Shown here: in pieces, positions 1 through 10,302 of the stretch
Numbering within the stretch: position 1 is the stretch's first letter
How the letters are laid out: each line of letters starts with the position of its first letter
Assembly: GCF_000380645.1 (NCBI RefSeq)
Contig: NZ_AQXZ01000018.1
Coordinates: forward strand, 62,001-126,000
DNA: 64,000 nt
Direction of reading: 5' to 3'
Source of the DNA: Smaragdicoccus niigatensis DSM 44881 = NBRC 103563
GTDB lineage: Bacteria; Actinomycetota; Actinomycetes; Mycobacteriales; Mycobacteriaceae
Translations under genes and position numbers: made by a program
Notes under the pieces: generated by a model
Seen by the model: only the letters and a program-made list of their open reading frames with translations
Told to the model about the DNA's origin: nothing
The model's database searches: none

Positions 1-450
1 CTCGTGCCGGCGACGGCGCTACTGCTCATTCTTTCGGTGGTGTGGCCTGCGGCACGCGAACGGATCGGCGTATTCGGCCCACTGCTCGGTGGAATCACGA
101 TGATCTTCGCTCTCGTTGCCGCTGAGGCGGGCGATTGGCTCAAGCACAAGCTGAACCTGGACGACGAAACAATCAACCAGCACGCGAACTACGGGTCGAT
201 CCTCCAGTACGTCACGATCGCCGTCTTCGGACTGTTCCTGGGGTGGTGGATCGTCGCCGCAAGTGGTGGCCAGCGCATTCTTGGCAAGCTCGGCCCGCTC
301 GAGTCGGTCGGCCGGCACAAAGTTGTTCAGCTCGCTGTCGGAGTGGGTGCCGTGGTGGTCGCGTTGGTGTCGGTCTACCTCGTCGTCATGGCTGGTGACA
401 CCGGCGCCCAGTCCACCTGGAGCGGCTACAAGGACCTGCTCAGCAAGTAG
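1..450 (+). CDS. DUF2231 membrane protein, N-terminus cut off by window edge
   Basis: C-terminal part (about 149 residues) of a small integral membrane protein of the DUF2231 type. The frame is open to the first base. The first visible residues (LVPATALLLILSV) match the middle of the first membrane helix of the family, so the usual start and the short leading G-x-P-x-H-P stretch lie upstream of the window; the GTG at position 4 is not the true start. About four hydrophobic segments are visible, near residues 1-15, 25-40, 65-85 and 105-130. A short soluble loop (GDWLKHKLNLDDE) sits between the second and third. Function is unknown; the family often lies near redox genes. The stop is 13 bases before the MenJ-like gene, so the two are probably co-transcribed. 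Confidence 0.75.
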   Translation, partial: LVPATALLLILSVVWPAARERIGVFGPLLGGITMIFALVAAEAGDWLKHKLNLDDETINQHANYGSILQYVTIAVFGLFLGWWIVAASGGQRILGKLGPLESVGRHKVVQLAVGVGAVVVALVSVYLVVMAGDTGAQSTWSGYKDLLSK

Positions 451-463
451 GTAGGTTGGATGG

Positions 464-1711
464 GTGCCACAGCTGCCCTCATCCATCGACGTTCTCGTGG
501 TCGGTGCTGGCCCCGCTGGGTCGTCTGCGGCGTTCTGGTCGGCACGCACGGGCCGGAGTGTCGTCCTGGCCGATGCGGCGGTGTTCCCGCGGGACAAGAC
601 GTGTGGCGACGGCTTGACGCCTCGCGCGATCGCCGAGCTCGATGACCTGGGCCTCGGGGACTGGGTGCGCTCGCGTTCCGTCAGCCGGGGCATTCGCGCA
701 GTCGGATTCGGTCGCGAAGCGTTGATCCCATGGCCTGAGCGTCACTGGCCGGCGATGGGCAGTGTCGTACCCCGCACCGAACTCGACGCTCGTTTACGCG
801 ACCACGCCGCCGAAGCGGGCGCGATTTCCGTCGATGGGGTGCGTGCGGTGAGCGTCGTCCAGGCGGGCAATGCGGTCACCGCGGTCGAGTTCGATACTCC
901 GGAGGGCCGTCGGACGGTGCGTTGCCGGAGCCTCATCGTCGCCGATGGCGTGCGATCTCCCCTGGGCAAGATGCTCGGGCGGCAGTGGCACCGGGTCACT
1001 GCGTTCGGTGTCTCCGGACGCGCCTACATCGAATCGGACCTGGCCACCGATGACTGGATCACCTTCGATCTCGAACCGCGTGACCCGGCCGGCAATGTGC
1101 TTCGTGGCTACGGCTGGATGTTCCCGACCGGCGACTCGGGGCTCGTGAACCTCGGTGTCTTCCTCATTGCGACGAAGAAGCACCCCGTCGGCGCGTCGCT
1201 GCGACCGATCGTCGCGAACTATGCCGAACACAATCGCGACCGTTGGAAGTTGCGCGGCACCCTCCAACACCAGGCCTCCGCGCTGCTGCCCATGGGCGGC
1301 GCGGTGTCGGGCATCGCGGGCGGCAACTGGTTGATCGTCGGTGACGCCGCCGGTTTGGTGAATCCGCTCAACGGCGAAGGGATCGATTACGCGCTCGAGA
1401 CGGGTCGTCTGGGCGCGGAGCAGCTGTCGGCTGATGATCTCTCGGAATCGTGGCCGGCGTTACTTCGCCAGCGCTACGGCGGGGCGTATTCGTTGGCCCG
1501 CCGAGTCGCGCCCAGGGTCTACTCACCGCGCGTGCTGCGCGCGGCCGCGCCTCGGGTGTTCGCCTCGCCGGCGTTGGCGGACCGGGCTTTTCGCGTCATG
1601 GGCAATTTTGTCGAGCCGAGCGATCGCGATCGGACGGCGCGGACCTGGCGGGCGCTCGGTGCGTTGTCGGCGCGCGTGGATCGGCAACCGCTGTTCGAGC
1701 CGATGTCCTAG
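464..1711 (+). CDS. Geranylgeranyl-reductase family flavoprotein, MenJ-like
   Basis: FAD-dependent oxidoreductase of 415 residues. The N-terminal dinucleotide-binding motif GAGPAG is at residues 14-19, followed by the family signature FPRDKTCGDGLTPRA near residue 42. A second FAD motif, GDAAGLVNPLNGEGIDYALE, lies near residue 290. It resembles mycobacterial Rv0561c (MenJ), which saturates one isoprene unit of the menaquinone tail, so a membrane-associated quinone or isoprenoid reductase is likely. MenJ normally lies in the men/ubiE region, so this copy beside a DUF2231 gene could be a paralogue with another prenyl substrate. The start is GTG with an AGGTAGGTTGGA ribosome site; the ATG at 460 is in another frame. 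The family call is firm, the exact substrate is not. Confidence 0.85.
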   Translation: MPQLPSSIDVLVVGAGPAGSSAAFWSARTGRSVVLADAAVFPRDKTCGDGLTPRAIAELDDLGLGDWVRSRSVSRGIRAVGFGREALIPWPERHWPAMGSVVPRTELDARLRDHAAEAGAISVDGVRAVSVVQAGNAVTAVEFDTPEGRRTVRCRSLIVADGVRSPLGKMLGRQWHRVTAFGVSGRAYIESDLATDDWITFDLEPRDPAGNVLRGYGWMFPTGDSGLVNLGVFLIATKKHPVGASLRPIVANYAEHNRDRWKLRGTLQHQASALLPMGGAVSGIAGGNWLIVGDAAGLVNPLNGEGIDYALETGRLGAEQLSADDLSESWPALLRQRYGGAYSLARRVAPRVYSPRVLRAAAPRVFASPALADRAFRVMGNFVEPSDRDRTARTWRALGALSARVDRQPLFEPMS

Positions 1712-1773
1712 GCTTCGACGTAGTGGTGGCGGGGAACGTTGTCCAGACTTTGGTGAATGCGAATGGGGATGGA

Positions 1774-2367
1774 ATGAGCATTGTGGAACCGGGCGACCGG
1801 ATCTTCACTGTGCCGAACGTCCTGAGCTTCGTTCGGATCGCGGCTTTGCCGCTCTTCGTCTATTGGATGCTCGTCAGCCCGTATCAGGACGGCTTTGCGT
1901 TCGTCCTGCTGGTGATCAGCGGCTTCACCGACTTCCTCGACGGCAAGCTGGCGCGGCTGATGAACCAGTCGTCCAAGCTCGGGGCTGTTCTGGATCCGAT
2001 GGTTGACCGGCTCTATCTACTGACGATCATCATCACGTTCCTCATGCGGGATCTGATCCCGTGGTGGCTGGCGCTGTCGCTCATCGCGCGGGACGTCATC
2101 CTGACCTTCACCATCCCGGTCTACCGCCGGCGTGGATTGCTGCCGCCCGAGGTGATCTACCTCGGCAAGGGCGCGACGTTCGCGCTGATGTCCGCGTTCC
2201 CCTGGATCCTGGCCGGGCAGACCGATTGGGCTATCGCACGGGTCGCCGAACCGTTCGGATATGGCCTGCTCGTCTGGGGCACAGCGATCTATTTCTGGAC
2301 GGCCGTTCTCTATATCGGCAAGGCGGTAGCCGTGACGCGCCACATCCCATACTCTGTCCCGCGTTGA
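1774..2367 (+). CDS. pgsA2: CDP-alcohol phosphatidyltransferase (PgsA2-like)
   Basis: Integral membrane phospholipid synthase of 197 residues that transfers a phosphatidyl group from CDP-diacylglycerol to an alcohol. The complete CDP-alcohol signature is present (D-x2-D-G-x2-A-R-x8-G-x3-D-x3-D), beginning FTDFLDGKLAR. Multiple hydrophobic helices follow. Its place just before gcvH and garA matches M. tuberculosis Rv1822 (PgsA2), which is annotated as a phosphatidylglycerophosphate synthase and also discussed as a cardiolipin synthase. The reading frame is open from 1450, but the start is placed at the ATG after a GGGGATGGA purine run, because everything upstream overlaps the MenJ-like gene. 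An in-frame GTG at 1753 is an alternative. gcvH follows after 24 bases. Confidence 0.85.
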   Translation: MSIVEPGDRIFTVPNVLSFVRIAALPLFVYWMLVSPYQDGFAFVLLVISGFTDFLDGKLARLMNQSSKLGAVLDPMVDRLYLLTIIITFLMRDLIPWWLALSLIARDVILTFTIPVYRRRGLLPPEVIYLGKGATFALMSAFPWILAGQTDWAIARVAEPFGYGLLVWGTAIYFWTAVLYIGKAVAVTRHIPYSVPR

Positions 2368-2391
2368 GATCTTGACCGAAAGGCGAACCGC

Positions 2392-2790
2392 GTGAGCGAG
2401 ATCCCTGCTGACCTGCGCTATACCGAGGAGCACGAGTGGACGCTCCAGACCGGTCCGGCGACGGTTCGCATTGGTATTACCGACTATGCCCAGGCGCAGC
2501 TCGGTGACGTTGTCTTCGTTCAGCTGCCCGAGGTCGGGGCCGACGTTTCGGCCGGCGAATCGTTCGGCGAAGTGGAGTCCACGAAGAGCGTTTCTGACCT
2601 TTACGCACCCCTTAGCGGCACTGTGACGGCCGTTAACGGTAGCCTTGAGGACGGGCCGGATCTTGTGAACACCGACCCGTACGGCGACGGATGGCTCATC
2701 GAGCTTGAGGTCGAGTCCAGCGAGACACTGACGTCCGATCTGGAGGGTCTACTCACCGCGGATGACTACCGCGCCCGTGTGGACGGTTGA
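2392..2790 (+). CDS. gcvH: Glycine cleavage system H protein
   Basis: Lipoyl carrier of the glycine cleavage complex, 132 residues, the usual family length. It shuttles the aminomethyl group between the P, T and L proteins in the cytosol. The lipoyl-lysine is K65 in the motif [15 protein letters not shown]. The start is GTG, preceded by an AAAGGCG purine stretch. It lies 24 bases after the phospholipid synthase and about 3 kb before gcvP; gcvT is not in the window. In M. tuberculosis a DUF881/small-basic-protein/DUF881 cassette (Rv1823-Rv1825) sits between pgsA2 and gcvH; here it is absent. Confidence 0.97.
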   Translation: MSEIPADLRYTEEHEWTLQTGPATVRIGITDYAQAQLGDVVFVQLPEVGADVSAGESFGEVESTKSVSDLYAPLSGTVTAVNGSLEDGPDLVNTDPYGDGWLIELEVESSETLTSDLEGLLTADDYRARVDG

Positions 2791-2965
2791 GACTTCGTAA
2801 AGAGGTTGGCGACTGCCTATCCGGGGAACAGTAGGCAAGGTACGGTCTTGGAAAGCGACTGCCGTCGGGTCGGGGGACAGTTCCGAGGCCGTTAAGTTTT
2901 AATTGGCGAGAATCCGGCTTCACCACGTGAAGTCGTGAGAGTTCGGATCTACAGGAGGAGCAGCG

Positions 2966-3421
2966 GTGAGCGGGAACGAAGCCGAATTTGAGAGCCCGGC
3001 GGAGCAGACGTCGGTCTTTCGGGCCGATTTCCTGAAGGAGGCCGACGAATCGGCAGCCCCGGTTCGTGAGGTCTCGTACTCCGGTGTCGAGAGCCTTCCG
3101 AGCGGTTCGGCGCTGCTGGTCGTCAAGCGTGGCCCGAACGCGGGATCGCGCTTCCTCCTCGACCGTCCGACGACGTCCGCAGGACGTCACCCGGACAGTG
3201 ACATTTTCCTCGACGACGTGACCGTGAGCCGTCGTCATGCCGAGTTCCGCAAGGACGACGACGAGTTCCAGGTCGTCGATGTCGGCAGCCTCAACGGCAC
3301 CTACGTCAACCGTGAGCCGGTTGACTCGGCGGTGCTGTCCAACGGCGACGAGGTCCAGATCGGCAAGTTCCGTCTGGTCTTCCTGACCGGCGCGCGCGCG
3401 ACGGGCTCTGCCGGCGCATGA
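2966..3421 (+). CDS. garA: FHA-domain metabolic regulator GarA/OdhI
   Basis: Phospho-switched inhibitor of the 2-oxoglutarate node, 151 residues. In mycobacteria and corynebacteria unphosphorylated GarA/OdhI inhibits 2-oxoglutarate dehydrogenase and acts on glutamate metabolism. The C-terminal FHA domain (about residues 50-140) keeps GRHPDSDIFLDD, the phosphothreonine-binding S-R-R-H and N-G-T-Y-V-N. The N-terminal switch motif, normally ETTSVFR, reads EQTSVFR (residues 13-19): the first threonine, the PknG site, is glutamine, and only the second (T15, the PknB-type site) remains. The start is GTG with a strong AGGAGG site. The stop overlaps the next ATG by four bases (ATGA). The 175-base gap upstream probably carries its promoter. 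Confidence 0.95.
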   Translation: MSGNEAEFESPAEQTSVFRADFLKEADESAAPVREVSYSGVESLPSGSALLVVKRGPNAGSRFLLDRPTTSAGRHPDSDIFLDDVTVSRRHAEFRKDDDEFQVVDVGSLNGTYVNREPVDSAVLSNGDEVQIGKFRLVFLTGARATGSAGA

Positions 3422-4134
3422 CCGCCCCGCAGCAGCAGGGGATGTCCATAGGCACGGTCCTGGAGATCCTGCGTCCGAATTTTCCGGACATCACGATCTC
3501 CAAGATCCGCTTCCTCGAAGCGGAAGGCCTTGTGACTCCGGAGCGAACACCGTCGGGCTACCGCCGGTTTTCCGCTGCTGACTGCGATCGACTGCGTTTC
3601 GTGCTGAGTGCTCAGCGCGACCAGTACCTCCCCTTGAAGGTCATCAAGGAGCAACTCGAAGCCATCGACAGCGGCGTTGCGTCGCTTGGTGCCGCACAGC
3701 ACCAGGCACGCAGCCCGCGTCGACTTGGCTTGGTGGCGCCCGAGGAATTCCGCTCCAGCGAACCGACCCGCATGAGCCGCAAAGACCTCCTGGTCAAAGC
3801 GAACTGCGAGGACGCGTTTCTGTCCGAGCTCATCAAGAGCGGACTGGTCGTCCCGAGCAAATCGGGCTACTTCGACGATTCCGCGGTCACCCTGATCGAG
3901 ACCGCCAAGGCGATGTGCGAATTCGGGCTCGAAGTCCGGCATCTTCGCGCGTACCGCCTCGCGGCAGACCGCGAAGCTGCCCTCATCGCTCAGGTCGCCG
4001 GTCCGGTGGCCAACCGCAAGGACGTCGGTGCGCGGGATCGCGCTCAGGAGCTCGCCACGGAGCTCGCCGCGTTGTCGCTGACGCTGCACACGTGCCTGGT
4101 GAAATCGGCCGTGTCGAGCGTGCTCGACCGCTAG
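3418..4134 (+). CDS. MerR-family transcriptional regulator (Rv1828-like)
   Basis: Cytosolic DNA-binding protein of 238 residues. The winged helix-turn-helix is at residues 9-80, with the MerR hallmarks ISKIRFLEAEGLVTPERT and GYRRF. A central region and a helical C-terminus with no effector cysteine cluster suggest control by a small ligand or by protein partners rather than by metals. It is translationally coupled to garA through an ATGA overlap. This gene order (garA, MerR, DUF151, MerR) is strictly conserved in mycobacteria, where the Rv1828 orthologue recognises an inverted repeat; the physiological signal is unknown to me. Confidence 0.9.
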   Translation: MTAPQQQGMSIGTVLEILRPNFPDITISKIRFLEAEGLVTPERTPSGYRRFSAADCDRLRFVLSAQRDQYLPLKVIKEQLEAIDSGVASLGAAQHQARSPRRLGLVAPEEFRSSEPTRMSRKDLLVKANCEDAFLSELIKSGLVVPSKSGYFDDSAVTLIETAKAMCEFGLEVRHLRAYRLAADREAALIAQVAGPVANRKDVGARDRAQELATELAALSLTLHTCLVKSAVSSVLDR

Positions 4135-4241
4135 CCGGGTATCCACCAACCAGCACGTGCGCGTTGACACAATTCGCATAGACTCGGGTCAGAGTCCTTC
4201 AGGCTTTATCTGGGCTTCGTGATGCTGGAAGGTGGAGCACT

Positions 4242-4715
4242 ATGAGCGAGATGCGTGTGATCGGCATCCGTATCGAGCAGCCACAAAACCAGCCGGTCCT
4301 GCTCCTTCGCGAGTCCGATGGTGATCGATACCTGCCGATCTGGATCGGCGACGCGGAAGCCAAGGCCATCATCCTCGAGCAGCAAGGCGTCGAGCCGCCG
4401 CGGCCGCTGACGCACGACCTGTTCAAGAACGTCATCACCGCACTGGGGCGCCAACTTCGCGAGGTCCGCATCGTCGACCTGCAAGAGGGCACGTTCTACG
4501 CCGACCTGATCTTCGACGGCAATGTGCGGGTCTCGGCCCGCCCGTCGGACTCGGTGGCGATCGCGCTGCGCGTCGGTGCGCCGATCTTCGCCGAGGAAGC
4601 AATCCTCGAAGAGGCCGGGCTTGTCATGCCCGATGAAAAGGAAGACGAAGTCGAGAAATTCAAGGAATTTCTGGACTCCGTATCGCCTGATGACTTCAAA
4701 GCAACAGACGGATAG
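4242..4715 (+). CDS. DUF151 bifunctional-nuclease-family protein (Rv1829-like)
   Basis: Protein of 157 residues in the DUF151 family. It has the typical N-terminus (MRVIGIRIEQPQ...), the conserved YLPIWIGDAEAKAI, the LTHDLFKN segment and the RPSDSVAIALRV motif near residue 105. Plant members are described as bifunctional nucleases; the bacterial role is not settled, so no catalytic claim is made. The acidic C-terminal tail (residues 130-157) is usual for actinobacterial members. It sits 107 bases after the first MerR gene and 109 before the second, exactly as Rv1829 does in M. tuberculosis. The ATG is preceded by a GGAAGGTGGA ribosome site. Confidence 0.9.
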   Translation: MSEMRVIGIRIEQPQNQPVLLLRESDGDRYLPIWIGDAEAKAIILEQQGVEPPRPLTHDLFKNVITALGRQLREVRIVDLQEGTFYADLIFDGNVRVSARPSDSVAIALRVGAPIFAEEAILEEAGLVMPDEKEDEVEKFKEFLDSVSPDDFKATDG

Positions 4716-4824
4716 CAATCGGGCTACGCACGGCGCGAGTTCGGGTGCCCAGGGTGGGTTACAAACATATCTTTCACTCAGAAGGTAGCCTGGATACACC
4801 GACTATCGTCCGAGAGGGAGTGTC

Positions 4825-5391
4825 GTGGGGGATCAGCCGAAGGAGCAGGTAGTTCAGCCAGGTCTGTTTCCGGATGACACTGTGCCGGACGAGCTCATGG
4901 GCTACCGCGTGCCGACCGCATGCCAAATCGCCGGGATCAGTTACCGCCAGCTGGATTACTGGGCGCGTACCTCTCTGGTCGTGCCGTCGATTCGTGGCGC
5001 AGCGGGATCGGGCAGTCAGCGCCTGTACTCGTTCAAAGACATCTTGGTTCTGAAGATCGTGAAGCGCCTTCTCGACACCGGCGTATCGCTGCAGAACATC
5101 CGCGTCGCCGTGGATCACCTGCGCGACCGCGGGGTCGCAGACCTCTCGCGCATCACATTGTTCTCCGATGGCACGACGGTGTACGAGTGCACGTCTGCCG
5201 AAGAGGTCGTCGATCTGCTCCAGGGTGGTCAGGGCGTCTTCGGTATCGCCGTCAGTGGCGCGATGCGCGAACTGACCGGCACGATCGCGAACTTCCCGGC
5301 CGAGCGTGCTGAGGACGGTGACGTCGAAGAGCGTCCCGAGGACGAGCTCGCGTTCCGGCGCCGCAATCGGATCAGCCGCAAGATCGGGTAA
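4825..5391 (+). CDS. MerR-family regulator, Rv1830 (ResR/McdR) type
   Basis: DNA-binding regulator of 188 residues. The MerR helix-turn-helix is at about residues 27-100, with GISYRQLDYWARTSLVVPS and the wing SQRLYSFKDI, followed by a dimerisation helix (VKRLLDTGVSLQNIR). Orthologue by position and sequence of M. tuberculosis Rv1830, known as ResR or McdR and linked to control of cell-growth and division genes. The start is GTG after a GAGAGGGAG ribosome site. A strong intrinsic terminator follows the stop, isolating it from the gcvP riboswitch. Confidence 0.9.
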   Translation: MGDQPKEQVVQPGLFPDDTVPDELMGYRVPTACQIAGISYRQLDYWARTSLVVPSIRGAAGSGSQRLYSFKDILVLKIVKRLLDTGVSLQNIRVAVDHLRDRGVADLSRITLFSDGTTVYECTSAEEVVDLLQGGQGVFGIAVSGAMRELTGTIANFPAERAEDGDVEERPEDELAFRRRNRISRKIG

Positions 5392-5403
5392 ACAGCTTCT
5401 GCA

Positions 5404-5445
5404 CAAGACTGGGTCAGCAATCCGCTGGCCCAGTCTTGGTTTGTA
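5404..5445 (+). terminator. Intrinsic terminator after the second MerR gene
   Basis: A 15-bp inverted repeat (5404-5418 against 5424-5438) with one G-U pair and a five-base loop (AATCC), followed by GTTTGTATT. It lies 12 bases after the MerR stop codon and separates that transcript from the riboswitch-gcvP unit. Confidence 0.85.
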
Positions 5446-5527
5446 TTGACGCTGTGTTGGTGTGACGTTGCCGATCGATGACGCCGCCATCAATCGTGTC
5501 TCCGCTACACTTGGCTCGCGCTGATGC

Positions 5528-5732
5528 AGCCGCACGGGAGAGCCCCGGTTCAGTCCGGGCGCCGAAGGAGCAGCACCTCTCCGTCAATCTCTCAGGCAAA
5601 AGGACCGAGCGGCTAAGGGCGTCTCTGGAAAGTGGTGGCAATCCACCCGCCCACGGGGAAACGGCGTGGCTGTGTTTCACAAACACGGCAATGCTGGAAT
5701 CTCTCAGGCCCATCGACAGAGGGAGAGGGCCA
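5528..5732 (+). ncRNA. Tandem glycine riboswitch upstream of gcvP
   Basis: Two glycine-aptamer cores in series. Aptamer I (about 5528-5613) has GGGAGAG, CGCCGAAGGAGCA and ATCTCTCAGGCAAAAGGACCG. A short linker leads to aptamer II (about 5622-5732), which has TCTGGAAAGTGG, ACGGGGAAA, ATCTCTCAGGCCC and closes with CAGAGGGAGAGG. The gcvP GTG start lies 18 bases downstream, so control of translation initiation or early termination of gcvP is expected; glycine riboswitches normally switch gcv genes on. The remaining bases of the 5392-5749 gap are the terminator and presumably the promoter near 5446-5500. Confidence 0.93.
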
Positions 5733-5749
5733 AACACTGGGAGACCTCT

Positions 5750-8536
<2,787 letters not shown>

Positions 8537-8687
8537 CCGGTTTTTGTCGTCCGATCGTCTGACTGGCCCGTGGTCGTGCCGAAATGCCTTCTGATTCAGG
8601 CACATCAAGCGCAGAATTGGGATTGGCTGAACCGGCAGCGCGGCCTGGCATGAGCTTTAGATATCGGCTCGAGACGGGATCATCACC

Positions 8688-10256
8688 GTGTCTGCATTCC
8701 CAAAGATTCCGGTCTTCCTAAAACCGTTCATGCCCGCGGTTGTCGCAGTGATCGGAAGTATTCCCTGGCTGCGAACCAAGGCGAGCATCTGGGCAATCAA
8801 CCGTGCCGCCTACTCAACCACTCTGCGACCGCGCGCACTGACTCTGCTCGCGGACTACACCAGCTGGCGGAGTCTGACCGACCGGGAGTACTCCGCGCGC
8901 CACTTGCCGCCGGCAACGCCCGAGTACATGGCAGGCCTGCCTTCGGAGTCTGAAGTGCTGAAGTTGTTCCGGCGCACCGAGGAGAAGAAGGACACCGACA
9001 CCAGCGTGATGTTCATGTTCTTCGCGCAGTGGTTTGTCGACAGTTTCCTGGCGACGGATTGGGATGACTTCAGAAAGAACCACTCGAATCACGAGATTGA
9101 CCTGTGTGAAATCTACGGGTTAACGAAGGCGCAGACGGACATGCTCCGTGCAAAGCACGGCGGCAGGTTGAAGGTCCAGAACATCAACGGAGAGGAATAC
9201 CCGCCGTATTACTTCGAGTCGAAAGACGGCACGCTCGTCGTCAAACAGGAGTTCGACGGTCTGCACGACGCCGCGACGATGACGCGGATTCTGACGGGCG
9301 TTTCGTACGACCGCAAGAAGAAGTTCTATGCCGTGGGACTCGCCCACGGGAACTCGACTCTTGGCAATTCGATAATGAACATCGTGTGGGTGCGTGAGCA
9401 CAACCGACTCGCTGCGATGTTGGAGAACAAGCATCCAGGCTGGGACGACGAGCGCCTGTTCGAAACGGCACGAAATATCGCGATCGTGCTCGCAATCAAA
9501 CTCGCGGTCGAGGAGTACATCAAGCACATTGCGCCCTGGGATTTCCCGATCAAGATGGTCGATTTGATTGCCGATCGCGAGCGTTGGAATCGCACCAATT
9601 GGTGTGCGGTCGAATTCAACCTGCTCTACCGCTGGCACATGCTCGCGCCCGAAACCGTGGGCGCCGGCGATACCGCGCTAACGCCGGCCGACTTCCTCAC
9701 CAACAACAAACTGATCGAGGACGAGGGGATTGAATCCCTGATCGCTTGGTGCTCGCGAGCGCGCGCGGGAAAGATCGGCCTGTTCAACACGCCTACCTAC
9801 CTCATGATCCCGAGCCCTGCCTTGAACGGCTTCTCTGTGGAAAGCAGGACCATCAGGCTGTCTCGGGAGGCTCAGTTGAAGTCGTACAACGACTATCGGG
9901 TCGCGTACAGCATGAAGCCCTTCACCAAGTGGGAGCAGCTCAACAAGGATCCCAAGGTGATCGAGCCGCTCAAGGAGCTATACGGCGATATCAAGAATCT
10001 CGAGTGGTACGTCGGTATCTTCGCGGAGGACTACCCCAGAGAACTCATGATGGGCGACCTGCTCACGACGATGGTGGCCAACGACGCCTTCACCCAGTTG
10101 CTGTCGAATCCGCTACTTGCCGCCAATGTCTACAACAAGGACACCTTCACGCAAGAGGGTCTCGACGAGATCGAGAACACGAAGTGCTTTGCGGACATCG
10201 TGAAGCGGAACGCCAAGGATCCATCGCGGGTTTACTGCAACTTCGCCGTCCGGTAG
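8688..10256 (+). CDS. Cyclooxygenase-like animal-type heme peroxidase
   Basis: A 522-residue protein whose whole length aligns by eye with the catalytic domain of prostaglandin G/H synthase. Shared landmarks are INGEEYPP (167-173), IVWVREHNRLAAML (near 232-245), EFNLLYRWH (309-317) and LEWYVGIFAE. By this alignment Y314 matches the radical tyrosine Tyr385 and H317 the proximal heme ligand His388 of COX. The distal histidine His207 is not present: the segment reads FAQWFVDSF and D118 occupies the place. The COX Ser530 position appears to be Thr. An N-terminal hydrophobic stretch (residues 9-30) may tether it to the membrane. The start is GTG at 8688. The likely chemistry is fatty-acid oxygenation rather than efficient peroxidation; substrate unknown. 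Confidence 0.85.
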   Translation: MSAFPKIPVFLKPFMPAVVAVIGSIPWLRTKASIWAINRAAYSTTLRPRALTLLADYTSWRSLTDREYSARHLPPATPEYMAGLPSESEVLKLFRRTEEKKDTDTSVMFMFFAQWFVDSFLATDWDDFRKNHSNHEIDLCEIYGLTKAQTDMLRAKHGGRLKVQNINGEEYPPYYFESKDGTLVVKQEFDGLHDAATMTRILTGVSYDRKKKFYAVGLAHGNSTLGNSIMNIVWVREHNRLAAMLENKHPGWDDERLFETARNIAIVLAIKLAVEEYIKHIAPWDFPIKMVDLIADRERWNRTNWCAVEFNLLYRWHMLAPETVGAGDTALTPADFLTNNKLIEDEGIESLIAWCSRARAGKIGLFNTPTYLMIPSPALNGFSVESRTIRLSREAQLKSYNDYRVAYSMKPFTKWEQLNKDPKVIEPLKELYGDIKNLEWYVGIFAEDYPRELMMGDLLTTMVANDAFTQLLSNPLLAANVYNKDTFTQEGLDEIENTKCFADIVKRNAKDPSRVYCNFAVR

Positions 10257-10302
10257 TAATGACTGCATCCATGCGGGTACAACGGGTTTCAGAGGTACCG
10301 GT

